A DNA stretch of 43,239 nt from Polyangiaceae bacterium (GCA_025353725.1 JANXOF010000090.1:1-43239); one strand, 5' to 3'; counted from the stretch's first letter, positions 26,570-35,926 are shown. Notes: a model not told the origin generated them from the sequence alone. Made by a program: numbers and translations.

Positions 26570-27661
26570 ATGAAGCGACAGGTTTATACAGGCGTCCGCC
26601 ACGGTGTCGCTGGGGTTCTCGCGAGTGCGTTGGTGGCGTGCGGCGGCGCGTCGTCGAAGCCTTCACGGCAGCCCGCCGACGCGTTGCCGGGTGTCGTTCA
26701 ACCAGCAAGCTCGGGCTCGAACGACTCGACATCTGGCAGCGGCGTTGCTTCGACGAGCGACGACGTGACAAAGGGCGTCGGCGCAATCAAAGCCGGTGAC
26801 TGGACACGGGCTCGCGCCTCGTTTGAGTCCGCCATCGTTAAAAATCCGAAGCACGCGGAGGCTCACTACTACCTCGGTCTTGTCATGGAAAAGACAGGGG
26901 ACAAGGCGGCCGCTCAACAGAGTTACCATGTCGCGCTTAGCCTTCAACCCGACCTTCAAGAGGCCGCCGAAAACCTCACCGCGCTCCTCATCGAAGACAA
27001 GAAGTTCGATGACGCCATTTTATTGTCGAGAAAAGCGCTTACGCGGAACGCGAAGAACGCCGACATGCAGCTTAATCTCGCGGTCGCCCTTTCCGGAAAT
27101 GGGAAGGGGGACGTTAACGCTATTGACGCGGCGACCAAAGCTTTCGAGGACGCTCTAAAGCTATCTCCCAACGACGCAAGGTTCTATCTCGCGTACGCTC
27201 AGCACCTTAGCGCAGCAAAAAAGGGCGACCAAGCGACCGCCCAGCTTTTGCAAGCGCAGCGGGTCGCGGGAGAAGATCCTACCTTACTCGGAACGATTGG
27301 CTTCGAGCTTCGGACGGCGCGCGCGCCCGCGGAGTGCATTCAAGTATTCGACAAGGCCATAGCACTCAACGACAATGCCGACTTTCGCACGAACCGTGCA
27401 CTTTGCAAGTATGCACTAAAAGACAAGACCGCGGCTATCGCCGATCTCACGATCGCCACAAAACGCGAGCCCACGTTTGCGCCAGCACACTACTGGCTTG
27501 GCTCGTGGATGCACGAGGACGGTCGCTTTCCGGAGGCCCTCACTGAGTACACCGCCTACTTGGCGAATGCTCCCAAGGGGCCCATGGCGAGAGCCGCCGA
27601 GGCGAAGGCGAAGCTCGCGAGGGAAAAGAAGAAGCCTGAAAAAGCTTCGCTCAGGAAGTAG
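26570..27661 (+). CDS. TPR lipoprotein
   Basis: A 363-residue exported protein. Signal peptide with lipobox LVAC (VLASALVACGG), a Ser-rich linker, then tetratricopeptide repeats along residues ~60-340 (for example ARASFESAIVKNPKHAEAHY and FEDALKLSPNDARFYLAYAQ). It likely sits in the outer or inner membrane facing the periplasm and mediates protein contacts. It starts 15 nt after glnD on the same strand, so co-transcription is probable although a functional link is not known. Its last 11 nt overlap the end of truB on the opposite strand. Confidence 0.88.
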   Translation: MKRQVYTGVRHGVAGVLASALVACGGASSKPSRQPADALPGVVQPASSGSNDSTSGSGVASTSDDVTKGVGAIKAGDWTRARASFESAIVKNPKHAEAHYYLGLVMEKTGDKAAAQQSYHVALSLQPDLQEAAENLTALLIEDKKFDDAILLSRKALTRNAKNADMQLNLAVALSGNGKGDVNAIDAATKAFEDALKLSPNDARFYLAYAQHLSAAKKGDQATAQLLQAQRVAGEDPTLLGTIGFELRTARAPAECIQVFDKAIALNDNADFRTNRALCKYALKDKTAAIADLTIATKREPTFAPAHYWLGSWMHEDGRFPEALTEYTAYLANAPKGPMARAAEAKAKLAREKKKPEKASLRK

Positions 27662-28673
27662 TCGTCGGCCCGTCCGGTCGCAGTTTTTCCGGCTGTTCGT
27701 GCTGCGGGAAGCCCCGGAGCACGCGGCCGCCCCCATCGCTGTCGACCTCTCCTATCGCAACGAGTCGACCGCTCGGGTCAAGCCACGCCGAGGGAGTGCC
27801 GTGCGGTGAGCGAAGTTGGCCGGGCATGAGTCGCTGGCCGAATCCGACGGCGCGCACGCCCTCCGGCGTCAGGACACTGACGGGTAGGGCGCGAGCAGCG
27901 GCGCGCGCGACGGGAAGGAGAGCGGCACGAAGCTCGTCGGGACTTCGCTCGAGCGTCACGGCGTCATCGATCGTGAACGCCCCTGACCGCGTGCGACGCA
28001 GCGCCGTGAGGTGTCCCACCGTTCCGAGCCCTTCGGCAAGGTCCCGAGCGAGCGCTCTCACGAAGTACCCCTTGGTCACCTCGACGATGAGGCGAAGATG
28101 CGGCTCGGGATCCACGCCCCCTCCCGTGACTTCTAGGCGTCGAATGGCGCATGCGCGCAGGGCGAGCGCAGGCACCTCGCCACGCCTCGCGACCGTGTGA
28201 GCGCGCTCGCCGTTCACCCGAAGCGCCGAAATCAAAGGCGGCATTTGCCAAACGCGCGCGCGCTCGACCGCTAAAATAACTTCGATGACGTCGGGACACG
28301 GGGGACCTTCAGACACGCGCAAGAGAGCCTCGCGAAGCGCGTTCGAAAGGGGAACTGAATCCGTTTCTCTGCCGTCAGCGTCGAGTGAATCCGTCGTCAC
28401 TCCGAGGCGAATCGTCGCTTCGTACGTCTTGTCTTCAGCCGTAAGCCAAGGAACGAGCTTGGTCCCATCATTGATAGCGACCACGAGCACACCCGTCGCC
28501 ATAGGGTCGAGCGTCCCACAGTGGCCCACGTGCTTCGTGCGGAGCACGCGCCGCATCTTGGCGACGATGTCATGGCTCGTCGGTCCCCGAGGCTTATCGA
28601 CCACGACTACGGCGTCGGTTTGCGATGCCTGAGAGGCCAACGGAGACGAAGAACCCGTAGAAATTGAGCTCAT
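27651..28673 (-). CDS. truB: tRNA pseudouridine(55) synthase
   Basis: A 340-residue enzyme converting U55 of tRNAs to pseudouridine. VVVDKPRGPTSHDIVAKMRR, GHCGTLDPMATGVLVVAIND (catalytic Asp in the GTLDP motif), DKTYEATIRLGVTTDSLDAD and VTKGYFVRALARDLAEGLGT are all standard TruB blocks. The C-terminal ~60 residues fit the small PUA-like extension. The first ~20 residues (SSISTGSSSPLASQA) are likely dispensable. Not linked with rbfA or infB here. Divergent from the Ser/Thr kinase gene with 62 nt between; convergent and overlapping with the TPR gene. Confidence 0.95.
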   Translation of the reverse strand: MSSISTGSSSPLASQASQTDAVVVVDKPRGPTSHDIVAKMRRVLRTKHVGHCGTLDPMATGVLVVAINDGTKLVPWLTAEDKTYEATIRLGVTTDSLDADGRETDSVPLSNALREALLRVSEGPPCPDVIEVILAVERARVWQMPPLISALRVNGERAHTVARRGEVPALALRACAIRRLEVTGGGVDPEPHLRLIVEVTKGYFVRALARDLAEGLGTVGHLTALRRTRSGAFTIDDAVTLERSPDELRAALLPVARAAARALPVSVLTPEGVRAVGFGQRLMPGQLRSPHGTPSAWLDPSGRLVAIGEVDSDGGGRVLRGFPQHEQPEKLRPDGPTTTS

Positions 28674-28735
28674 AGGCGGAACTTGAGCGACGACTTACGC
28701 TTTATGAACCGCATGCGCTACGCTTTCTTCGCTGA

Positions 28736-30910
28736 ATGAGCACGTCGATCCATCCGCCTCCGCTCATGCTCGGTCCGTACGAGTTACTTCAGCGGATAGC
28801 GACCGGCGGAATGGCCGAAGTCTATCTCGCTCGCCGCGCCGGGCCGCACGGCTTTCAAAAGGTCGTTGCGGTGAAGCGAATCCTTCCGCAGCTCGCGCAG
28901 GACCACGATTTCGTCGCCATGTTTGTCGACGAAGCCCGCGTCTGCGCGCGTCTCGCTCACCCGAACATTGTTCAAGTGTTCGACTTCGGCGAGCACGACG
29001 GCGAGCTTTACATGGCCATGGAATACGTCGACGGCACGACGGCGGCGCGCCTCGTCCGTGCGGCGGCGACCCGAGGGGATGAGGTGCCGCTGGAGGCCGC
29101 TCTCTACATCGCTTTGGGGGTTCTCCGTGGCCTCGACTACGCCCACAGCGCGCGCGACGACGAGGGCAAACCTCTCGATCTCGTGCACCGCGACGTTTCC
29201 CCCGGCAACGTCCTCATCGACCGGTATGGCGCCGTGAAACTGACGGATTTTGGTATCGCGCGAGCCGCGGAAATCGAGCGACGGACCGATGCGGGACAGC
29301 TGAAAGGCAAGCTTGGCTACATGTCGCCCGAGCAGGTAGTGGGCCGCGAACTCGACGCGCGCAGCGACCTTTTTACCGTGGGCATCGTGCTCGCCGAGCT
29401 CGTCATGCTGCGGCCGCTTTTCTCCGGCCCGAACGAGATCGAGGTGCTGATGCGGATCCGCGATGCCGACCTCGGCGTGGTGGACCGCGCCGGCACGCGC
29501 ATCCCTGACGACGTCCGTGCGTTGCTCTTTCGCGCGCTCGCCCGGGACCGCGCGCTCCGTTTCCAGACAGCTGCGGCGTTTGCGGAAGCTATCGAGGAAA
29601 TTCTACGCCGCCGACGGCTCCAGGTGGGCCCGGCCAAGCTTGCGGCTTGGGTCGACCGGTTGGGTCTCGTACAAAACACCGGACCGAACGAGCCGGAGGA
29701 GGAGAGCAATATCCGCCAAACGGCAAACTTGGGGGCGCTCGCTGCGCGAGAACGCATTCCGGGAGCGGAGTCGTCGATGCGACGGCTCAGCGCGACTACG
29801 GGCCCGCCGCGCCCACCGGATTCATCGGGACAGCAGGGCTCCCACGATTCACAGGGTTGGTCGCGTTCCCACCATGATCCTTCCGTGCCTAAGGTCGGGG
29901 CACACGGTGCGGGTGCTGGGTCGAGCATCCCGCCGATTCGAGGCGACCACCGCGACGTGTCGCCGTCTATCTACCACGTGAGGATGCCCGGCAGCCCAAC
30001 GATAGGGCCACTCAGCTACCCGCGACTCGTCGAGCTCTTTGTGACGGGCGGCATCGACCATCGCGCGCAGATCTCGCGCGAGGCGGGCGAATTTCGAGAA
30101 GCATCCAGCATCCACGAACTTTCGCGGTTCGTGTCGAGCACCGCGCTTCGGTGGGACGAGAGCGCGTTCTCGTCCGCCAACGGGGTCGGGGCCATTGACC
30201 GCGTACTCCTTCCAGCGCGCATGTTTCAGCTCGCGTTGCGGCGAGACACGGGCGCGCTGTATTTGAGAGACGGTGCGAAGAGAAAGAAGATCTACATCGT
30301 CGAGGGCGTCCCGGAATTCGTCGTTTCCTCCGACAAGCGCGAACTCTTCGGTGAGCACCTCGTGGCGCGAGGCCAAGTGCTTCGGATGGAGGTGGAGATG
30401 GGACTCGCGATGCTTCCGCGCTACGCGGGTCGCCTCGGAGACGCGCTCTGCGGACTCGGAGTGCTACGCCCCATCGAGCTCTTTCGCGCGATAAGTCAGC
30501 AGACGCAGGACCGGTTCCTCGAGGTCTTCCAGTGGCGAAAGGGTGAAGTCGCCTTTGTCCGCGGAGCGCGATCGCACGAGGAGACGTTTCCGCTGGGTAT
30601 GGACCCCTTCGAGCTCGTCGTGCGAGGGGTGAGGCAGCACTACAGTGCGACGGAGCTTGAGGGCATTGTCGCGCCTCTCGAAGGCGCCACGATCGTACCC
30701 GTCGTGCCTCTTCCGGTTCGCATTGAGGCTTTCCGATTCGGCGAAGCCGAGGAGTACGTTATCCATCGCATCCGAGAAGCGATGTCTGTCGCCGCCGTCG
30801 TGCAGGCTGCACGCAAGTTCGCAACCCGAGAGGAGACTCACCGGGCCATCTTTTGCGGTCTTTCGTGCGATCTTCTGAGGTCGCACGCGTGGGCGAGTCA
30901 CGATTCGTGA
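28736..30910 (+). CDS. Ser/Thr protein kinase with GYF-like and DUF4388-like domains
   Basis: A 724-residue cytoplasmic protein. Kinase domain (residues ~13-290): glycine loop IATGGMAEVYLA, Lys47 in VVAVKRIL, HRDVSPGNVL, DFG in KLTDFGIARA, and GYMSPEQVVG. A disordered linker (Ser/His/Gly) covers ~300-405. Residues ~412-475 (YHVRMPGSPTIGPLSYPRLV ... REAGEFREAS) resemble the bacterial GYF_2 module. From ~485, repeated strands with LYLRDGAKRKKIYIVEGVPE and GEVAFVRGARSHEETFPLG are like DUF4388/PATAN domains of myxobacterial signalling proteins. No membrane segment, so not a PASTA-type kinase. Substrate unknown. Divergent promoter shared with truB. Confidence 0.9.
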   Translation: MSTSIHPPPLMLGPYELLQRIATGGMAEVYLARRAGPHGFQKVVAVKRILPQLAQDHDFVAMFVDEARVCARLAHPNIVQVFDFGEHDGELYMAMEYVDGTTAARLVRAAATRGDEVPLEAALYIALGVLRGLDYAHSARDDEGKPLDLVHRDVSPGNVLIDRYGAVKLTDFGIARAAEIERRTDAGQLKGKLGYMSPEQVVGRELDARSDLFTVGIVLAELVMLRPLFSGPNEIEVLMRIRDADLGVVDRAGTRIPDDVRALLFRALARDRALRFQTAAAFAEAIEEILRRRRLQVGPAKLAAWVDRLGLVQNTGPNEPEEESNIRQTANLGALAARERIPGAESSMRRLSATTGPPRPPDSSGQQGSHDSQGWSRSHHDPSVPKVGAHGAGAGSSIPPIRGDHRDVSPSIYHVRMPGSPTIGPLSYPRLVELFVTGGIDHRAQISREAGEFREASSIHELSRFVSSTALRWDESAFSSANGVGAIDRVLLPARMFQLALRRDTGALYLRDGAKRKKIYIVEGVPEFVVSSDKRELFGEHLVARGQVLRMEVEMGLAMLPRYAGRLGDALCGLGVLRPIELFRAISQQTQDRFLEVFQWRKGEVAFVRGARSHEETFPLGMDPFELVVRGVRQHYSATELEGIVAPLEGATIVPVVPLPVRIEAFRFGEAEEYVIHRIREAMSVAAVVQAARKFATREETHRAIFCGLSCDLLRSHAWASHDS

Positions 30911-30931
30911 TGCGTGATTCTGGCGGGGGGG

Positions 30932-31525
30932 TTAATCACTTGGGGGAGCGATAGCTTTTCGATAAACGGGATACGCGGCGTCGTCGTGAACGAGGGTAAA
31001 GCCCAGTTCGACGAACACTCGCTCGGGTCCCTGCCAAGCCTGTTCGTCGTGTAACCGCGCGGCGTCGCGACGCGGATAGCCCTCTAAGAACCTCGCTCCC
31101 CAGGCTCCAACATGCTCGACTGCGGCACTGACGAGCGCTCGAGCCACGCCGCGCCCGCGAGCCGCTGGATGCACCAAGAAGCACCCTATCGACCATGTGG
31201 CGGGCTCGAACGGAAGGCGCTTGTACACGGGCAATCCGACAAGCTTGGGCATGGCGGCGCGTGGGGCTACCTTCGTCCATCCGATAAGGGCGTCGCTCGC
31301 GCTGCGGTCGATGGCGACGAACCCTCGCGCGGTCACGTCGCCGCGGATCAGGCGAGCCACCTGTTCGTCGAGGTTGACTTCGGGACAGGCAACGGCGCGC
31401 GCCAACCACTCGTTCTTTGTGCCCTCGAAATGCCAATAACGGCAAAAGCACGAAGACGACGAGCCCTCGAAGAGCTTTGCGAACCCGTCGAGGTGTTGAG
31501 GCGCGAATGGCTCGACGACGATCAC
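30932..31525 (-). CDS. GNAT family N-acetyltransferase
   Basis: A 197-residue enzyme. The acetyl-CoA-binding motif A is IGCFLVHPAARGRGVARALV (R/Q-x-x-G-x-G/A, here RGRGVA), preceded by a beta-4 strand and followed by EHVGAWGARFLEGYPRR and a strand near RVFVELGFTLVHDDAAYPVY. N-terminal residues FEGSSSSCFCRYWHFEG contain three cysteines of unknown role. Substrate unknown. The start overlaps the end of gatA by 4 nt, so it is coupled to the gat operon. Confidence 0.88.
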   Translation of the reverse strand: MIVVEPFAPQHLDGFAKLFEGSSSSCFCRYWHFEGTKNEWLARAVACPEVNLDEQVARLIRGDVTARGFVAIDRSASDALIGWTKVAPRAAMPKLVGLPVYKRLPFEPATWSIGCFLVHPAARGRGVARALVSAAVEHVGAWGARFLEGYPRRDAARLHDEQAWQGPERVFVELGFTLVHDDAAYPVYRKAIAPPSD

Positions 31526-33006
31526 GCCTGACCTGAAGCGCTAGGTCGTGCACTCTCCCACGCGGCCGCGATCGCAAACATCGACGTTTCACGCAGGGTA
31601 GGCGCGATGATTTGCAGGCCCACGGGCAAGCCCTCGCGTGTCGGTGTGCAGGGTACACTCATGGCTGGAAGTCCCGCGAGGCTTGCGGGAAGCGTGTAGA
31701 CATCTTCAAGATACATGGAAAGTGGATCCTCCGTTTTCGCGCCAAGCTTGAACGCGGGGGTAGGCGCAGTCGGGCAGACAATGGCATCGACGCCCTCCGG
31801 TCCTGCAAAAGCTTCGTCGAAGTCGCGCCGAATCAATGTGCGAACTTTTTGCGCCTTTAGGTAAAAGGCATCGAAGTGGCCCGCCGACAGTACATAGGTA
31901 CCGAGCAAAATCCTCCGCTTCACCTCCGTCCCGAACCCTGCATCCCGCGTCGCGCCGTACATCGCACGAAGCGGGCTCTTGTCGACGTTCGAACCCGCTG
32001 CGTCGCGATCGGGCGCGACGCGAAGCCCATAGCGAACGCCGTCGAAGCGCGCGAGGTTGCTCGAAGCCTCCGCCGTCGCGAGGACGTAATACGTCGCGAC
32101 CGCGTGCCGCGTGTGAGGCAGCCGCACGTTCACAACGGTGCAGCCTTCGGATTCAAGCCGCCGAATCGCAGCTCGAACGTTCGCTTCGACTTCCGGATCG
32201 AGGCCCTTCGCGAAGTACTCTTCGGGCACGCCAATCCGTAGTCCGCGGACGCGGTTTTCACACGCGGCCTCGAAGTCGTCGACCTTCGCCCACAGAGACG
32301 ACATGTCGCGCTCATCGTGGCCCGAGATGACGGAAAGAACGCGCGCGGCGCCGCGCACGGTCGTCGCAAAGGGGCCGACTTGGTCGAGGCTCGACGCGAA
32401 CGCTACCAGTCCGAAACGCGAGACTCGGCCATACGTCGGCTTCACGCCAACGGTGCCGGTGAACGCCGCTGGCTGGCGAATCGACCCGCCCGTATCGCTA
32501 CCGAGTGCGGCAGGGGTCATTCCCGACGCCACGGCCGCGGCGCTGCCGCCGGACGAACCGCCGGGCGTTCGTGACGGATCGATAGGGTTTCGGACGGGAC
32601 CGTAGGCCGAGTTTTCATTCGATGAGCCCATCGCGAACTCGTCCATGTTGGTTTTGCCGGGCAGAAGCGCGTCGGCCTGGCGAAGCCTCGCGACCACCGT
32701 AGCGTCGTACGGAGACACCCACTGCGCGAGCATCTTGGAACCGGCCGTGGTTCGCGTGTTTCGCATGCATAATGCATCTTTAAGCGCAATAGGCACGCCG
32801 GCAAGGATGCCGAGTGGTTCGCCGCGCTCACGCTTTGCGTCCACGCCACGCGCCTGCTCGAGGACCTCTTCCCGGGCGACGGTGAGAAACGCGTTGAGCT
32901 CGCCGTTACGCTCGTCGATACGTGCGAGCGCTTGCTTCGCGACGTCGAGCGCCTTGACTTCGCCCGTTCGTACGCGAGAGGCGGTGAGGAGAACGTCATC
33001 GAGCAT
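31522..33006 (-). CDS. gatA: Asp-tRNA(Asn)/Glu-tRNA(Gln) amidotransferase subunit A
   Basis: A 494-residue amidase. Catalytic Lys lies in AGVPIALKDALCM, cis-Ser in TPGGSSGGSAAAVASGM and nucleophile Ser in GSDTGGSIRQPAAFTGTVG; VKPTYGRVSRFGLVAFASSL and LDQVGPFATTV are GatA-typical. It releases ammonia from glutamine for the transamidation of misacylated tRNA, with GatB (not in the window) and GatC. It starts 3 nt after the gatC stop; the GNAT gene overlaps its end. Confidence 0.97.
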   Translation of the reverse strand: MLDDVLLTASRVRTGEVKALDVAKQALARIDERNGELNAFLTVAREEVLEQARGVDAKRERGEPLGILAGVPIALKDALCMRNTRTTAGSKMLAQWVSPYDATVVARLRQADALLPGKTNMDEFAMGSSNENSAYGPVRNPIDPSRTPGGSSGGSAAAVASGMTPAALGSDTGGSIRQPAAFTGTVGVKPTYGRVSRFGLVAFASSLDQVGPFATTVRGAARVLSVISGHDERDMSSLWAKVDDFEAACENRVRGLRIGVPEEYFAKGLDPEVEANVRAAIRRLESEGCTVVNVRLPHTRHAVATYYVLATAEASSNLARFDGVRYGLRVAPDRDAAGSNVDKSPLRAMYGATRDAGFGTEVKRRILLGTYVLSAGHFDAFYLKAQKVRTLIRRDFDEAFAGPEGVDAIVCPTAPTPAFKLGAKTEDPLSMYLEDVYTLPASLAGLPAMSVPCTPTREGLPVGLQIIAPTLRETSMFAIAAAWESARPSASGQA

Positions 33007-33009
33007 TCG

Positions 33010-33318
33010 CTACTCCACGAAACTCGGCACGGCGAAACCTTCCGACTCGACGCTCGGGGCGCCGCGGAGCGCGTCGTCGTGCGCTAGCCCTTCCGCCACG
33101 ATGTCGACTCTCCACCCGTCGCCCGACCGCTTCGATTCGAGCTCGCATTCGACCATGTTTGCCGTCGCCACGATGCCCGTCGTGTCCACAGTTTCGAGCT
33201 CCGTCATGTACGAAAGAATGCGGCCTACGTCGCCCGCGAAGGCTGCTTCCTCTGCAGGGGAAAGCGATAGCTCGGCGAGGTTTGCAATCGGACGAAGGCG
33301 ACTGAGCTCAAAGTTCAT
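33010..33318 (-). CDS. gatC: Asp-tRNA(Asn)/Glu-tRNA(Gln) amidotransferase subunit C
   Basis: A 102-residue protein. The ATG at 33318 gives NFELSRLRPIANLAELSLSP, the start of GatC; the longer frame to 33471 is Arg-rich spurious sequence. The core RILSYMTELETVDTTGIVA and the tail HDDALRGAPSVESEGFAVPS are family features. It stabilises the GatA-GatB complex. There is an unusual insertion (ESKRSGDGWRVD) before the conserved region where many GatC read R-x-D-x-V. Gene order lipoprotein-gatC-gatA-GNAT indicates one operon. Confidence 0.92.
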   Translation of the reverse strand: MNFELSRLRPIANLAELSLSPAEEAAFAGDVGRILSYMTELETVDTTGIVATANMVECELESKRSGDGWRVDIVAEGLAHDDALRGAPSVESEGFAVPSFVE

Positions 33319-33338
33319 ACGGGCGCCAGCGTACCAGG

Positions 33339-33533
33339 TCACGGGGCAGGGGAAAGCGAGCTCGGTGCCGGATCGCTTCCTGCATTTGCGCCCGACGCGT
33401 GAACGGCGCTCCCGACGGTCGGCTCTTCGTACTCCGGAGGCGGCCCGGTCGGTGCCTTGGGCGTTGGGCATCCGGCTTCCGCGATGAGGAAGATAGAAGT
33501 AAGGAGCAACGTCGCGGGCCGAGACGAAAGCAT
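33339..33533 (-). CDS. Small lipoprotein upstream of gatC
   Basis: A 64-residue protein from ATG 33533. Signal peptide LLLTSIFLIAEAGC (lipobox-like EAGC), mature part Pro/Ser/Ala-rich (PTPKAPTGPPPEYEEPTVGS). Probably a short envelope lipoprotein of no known function. The stop is 20 nt before the gatC start, so it may be first in that operon. Divergent from rpsB. Confidence 0.6.
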   Translation of the reverse strand: MLSSRPATLLLTSIFLIAEAGCPTPKAPTGPPPEYEEPTVGSAVHASGANAGSDPAPSSLSPAP

Positions 33534-33582
33534 GGTGGCTCGTCCCTCAAAAACCCATCGCCGGCAAGAGTTAAGCCAGGCC

Positions 33583-33610
33583 TTGACGTCCGACGCCTCC
33601 AGACTATGGT
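33583..33610 (+). promoter_or_regulatory. Candidate sigma-70 promoter of rpsB-tsf
   Basis: TTGACG (33583-33588) and TATGGT (33605-33610) with 16 bp between, about 170 nt ahead of the rpsB start. The position in the divergent gap fits a housekeeping promoter; the long leader may carry regulation. Confidence 0.55.
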
Positions 33611-33782
33611 GCACGCTCCTTCGTCCGGACTTGTGCTCACTTTCGAGCATCGGGCACGACCGAGGGCAATTCACACGCTTCCCGCGCAAGCCGCAGGTCC
33701 GGTGCGACTTTCCTGAATTTTCAGGCAGGTTGCTGGCCTCGGAGGGAGGCGGAGGTCCAACCGAAATGGAGCGCGTCGAACC

Positions 33783-34745
33783 ATGACTCAGTCAAGCATT
33801 CAGAGCAGCATGCAGGCGGAACTTCCCCAAGCAAACCCGGCGAACCAGGGAAAACTCGACTTTCCTCTGCCCCTTCGCTCACTCTTGGACGCGGGCGTCC
33901 ACTTCGGTCACCAGACCAAGCGGTGGAACCCGAAGATGAAGCCGTTCATCTACGGCGCACGCAACGGAATCCACATTATCGACCTCGACCAGACGGCACG
34001 CCTTTTTCAGCGCGCGTTCAACTTCGTCACCGAAACCGTGGCTCGCGGCGGAAACATCCTCATGGTTGGCACGAAGCGCCAGGCCCAGGAGATCTGCCAA
34101 GAAGAGGCAACCCGGTCGGGCTCCTTCTACGTGATCAACCGCTGGCTCGGGGGCACGCTCACGAACTTCCGCACCATCAAGCAAGGACTTGATCGGATGC
34201 GCCAGCTCGAGCGTATGAAGGAGGACGGTACGTACCTCCAGCTCCCCAAGAAGGAGGTCTCGCGCCTGGAGAAAGAGCGCGAGCGGTTTGAGAAGTACGT
34301 CGGCGGCTTGAAGCTCATGACCTCGCTGCCCGCGGCCGTTTTCATCATCGACCCTGCAATGGAGACCATTGCGGTGTGCGAGGCGAAGAAGCTCGGCATT
34401 CCGATCATCGCCATCACCGACACGAACTGCAACCCCGACGTCGTCGACTATTGCATCCCCGGAAACGATGACGCGATCCGGTCCATTCGTTTGATCACGC
34501 AGCGCATTGCAGACGCCGTCGTCGACGGAATGCAACGACGCAAAGACAACAGCAACCGCGACGACGACGGCGGTCATCGTGGTGGCGGTGGCGGTGGCGG
34601 TGGCGGTGGTCGACCCCAGGCGGACGTGCAGTACGCACGTAACCGAGGCCCTCGTCCCGGCGAGGCTTCGGCCGGACCTGTCGCGTCTGTCGCGTCGGAG
34701 GCTGTCCCCGCCGTCGCCGTCAGTGCAACTCCGACAGGCAACTAA
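33783..34745 (+). CDS. rpsB: 30S ribosomal protein S2
   Basis: A 320-residue protein, longer than the usual ~240. The core is typical: [78 protein letters not shown] and [20 protein letters not shown]. The C-terminal ~75 residues are an extra tail: Asp/Arg-rich, then a run of about ten Gly coded by a GGT/GGC repeat near 34579-34610, then Pro/Ala/Val. It also has an N-terminal extension of ~25 residues. A ggag about nine nt before the ATG is the ribosome site. tsf follows after 79 nt. Confidence 0.97.
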   Translation: MTQSSIQSSMQAELPQANPANQGKLDFPLPLRSLLDAGVHFGHQTKRWNPKMKPFIYGARNGIHIIDLDQTARLFQRAFNFVTETVARGGNILMVGTKRQAQEICQEEATRSGSFYVINRWLGGTLTNFRTIKQGLDRMRQLERMKEDGTYLQLPKKEVSRLEKERERFEKYVGGLKLMTSLPAAVFIIDPAMETIAVCEAKKLGIPIIAITDTNCNPDVVDYCIPGNDDAIRSIRLITQRIADAVVDGMQRRKDNSNRDDDGGHRGGGGGGGGGGRPQADVQYARNRGPRPGEASAGPVASVASEAVPAVAVSATPTGN

Positions 34746-34824
34746 CCTTCCCTGAACAGCGCTGCGCGCCGCGCTTTATCGCGTACCTAATCACGCGCGT
34801 TTGCGCGGAAAGCAGAGAATTTCA

Positions 34825-35766
34825 ATGGCTTCGATCACACCCGCACTGATCAAGGAGCTTCGTGAGCGTACGTCAGCCGGCATGTCCGACTGCAAGAATG
34901 CGCTTGTGGAAGCAGACGGCGACCTCGACAAGGCTGTCGACGTAATCCTCAAGAAGGGGCTCGTCAAAGCGGCTTCGCGAGCTGGAAAAATCGCAACCGA
35001 AGGTGAAGTTGCGACGTGGGTTAGCCCGGACGGGAAGACCGGAGTCATCGTCGAGGTCAACTGCCAGACCGACTTCGTTGCCCGCGGTGCGGACTTCAAA
35101 GGCTTTGTTCAAAACGTTGTTCAAGTGGCCGCAACGCTTGGCGTTGCCGGGAAAGACATCGGAGCAGAAACGTACCCGGGGTCTGGCAAGTCGATCGACC
35201 TCACGCGACAGGAAATGGTCGGCCGTATCGGTGAGAACATTGTGGTGCGGCGTTACGACTTGGTGGCCGCAAAGAGCGCCAATGGCGTCGTGACTTCTTA
35301 CGTTCACATGGGCGGCAAGCTCGCCGTTCTTGTCGAAGCCGAGGCGCCTGCAGACGTCGACGCAAAGTCGAACGCGGACTTCCGCGCGTTCGTCGAAAAT
35401 TGCGCGATGCAAGTCGCCGCCATGAGCCCACTCGTGGTGAGCAAGACCGAGGTGCCCGAGAGCGACCTCGCGAAGCAGAAAGAAATCTTCCACGCGCAGC
35501 TGAAGGAGGAGGGAAAGCCGGAGGCTGCGTGGGCGAAGATCACCGAAGGTAAGGTCGCGAAGTGGTTCACTGAGGTGACGCTTCTCGGTCAAGACAACGT
35601 GTGGGAGCAGGGCGCTGGAACGATTGATAAGTTGCGCGGCGAGCTCGGGAAGAAGCTCGGCGGCGACGTGACCATCAAATCGTTCGTTCGTTTCGGCCTC
35701 GGTGAAGGCATCGAGAAAAAGGTCGAAAACCTCGCAGAAGAAGTCGCGAAGACCATCGGCGCCTAA
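34825..35766 (+). CDS. tsf: Translation elongation factor Ts
   Basis: A 313-residue guanine nucleotide exchange factor for EF-Tu. ATG 34825 gives ASITPALIKELRERTSAGMS (family LVKELRExTGAGMMDCK), then NCQTDFVARGADFKGFV, the signature in the N-domain, and a core/coiled region to SFVRFGLGEGIEKKVENLAE. A long acidic/neutral C-terminal part is normal. It forms an operon with rpsB and ends before a strong terminator. Confidence 0.97.
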   Translation: MASITPALIKELRERTSAGMSDCKNALVEADGDLDKAVDVILKKGLVKAASRAGKIATEGEVATWVSPDGKTGVIVEVNCQTDFVARGADFKGFVQNVVQVAATLGVAGKDIGAETYPGSGKSIDLTRQEMVGRIGENIVVRRYDLVAAKSANGVVTSYVHMGGKLAVLVEAEAPADVDAKSNADFRAFVENCAMQVAAMSPLVVSKTEVPESDLAKQKEIFHAQLKEEGKPEAAWAKITEGKVAKWFTEVTLLGQDNVWEQGAGTIDKLRGELGKKLGGDVTIKSFVRFGLGEGIEKKVENLAEEVAKTIGA

Positions 35767-35807
35767 TACGCCGCGTCGTCGCGGGCGGACTATCCGTCCT
35801 TCAGTGA

Positions 35808-35847
35808 AAGGTGGGCACAACGCTGTTGTGTGCCCGCCTTTTCCGTT
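35808..35847 (+). terminator. Rho-independent terminator after tsf
   Basis: A stem formed by ggtgggcaca and tgtgcccgcc (one G-T pair, loop in aacgctgttg) is followed by TTTT, CCG and TTTT. It ends the rpsB-tsf transcript. Confidence 0.85.
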
Positions 35848-35926
35848 TTGTTGGGCAGCTTTTGGATGCGTCGGTGGTGATCGACATTTAGACATCGTCC
35901 GATTGAGCCGTTAGGCTGGGCAACCC

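Noticed and set aside
34579-34610. GGT/GGC repeat as a possible CRISPR or other array
   Set aside because: It is an in-frame polyglycine microsatellite inside rpsB; no spacers.
34873-35895. Minus-strand frame of 340 aa opposite tsf
   Set aside because: Antisense shadow of a conserved essential gene.
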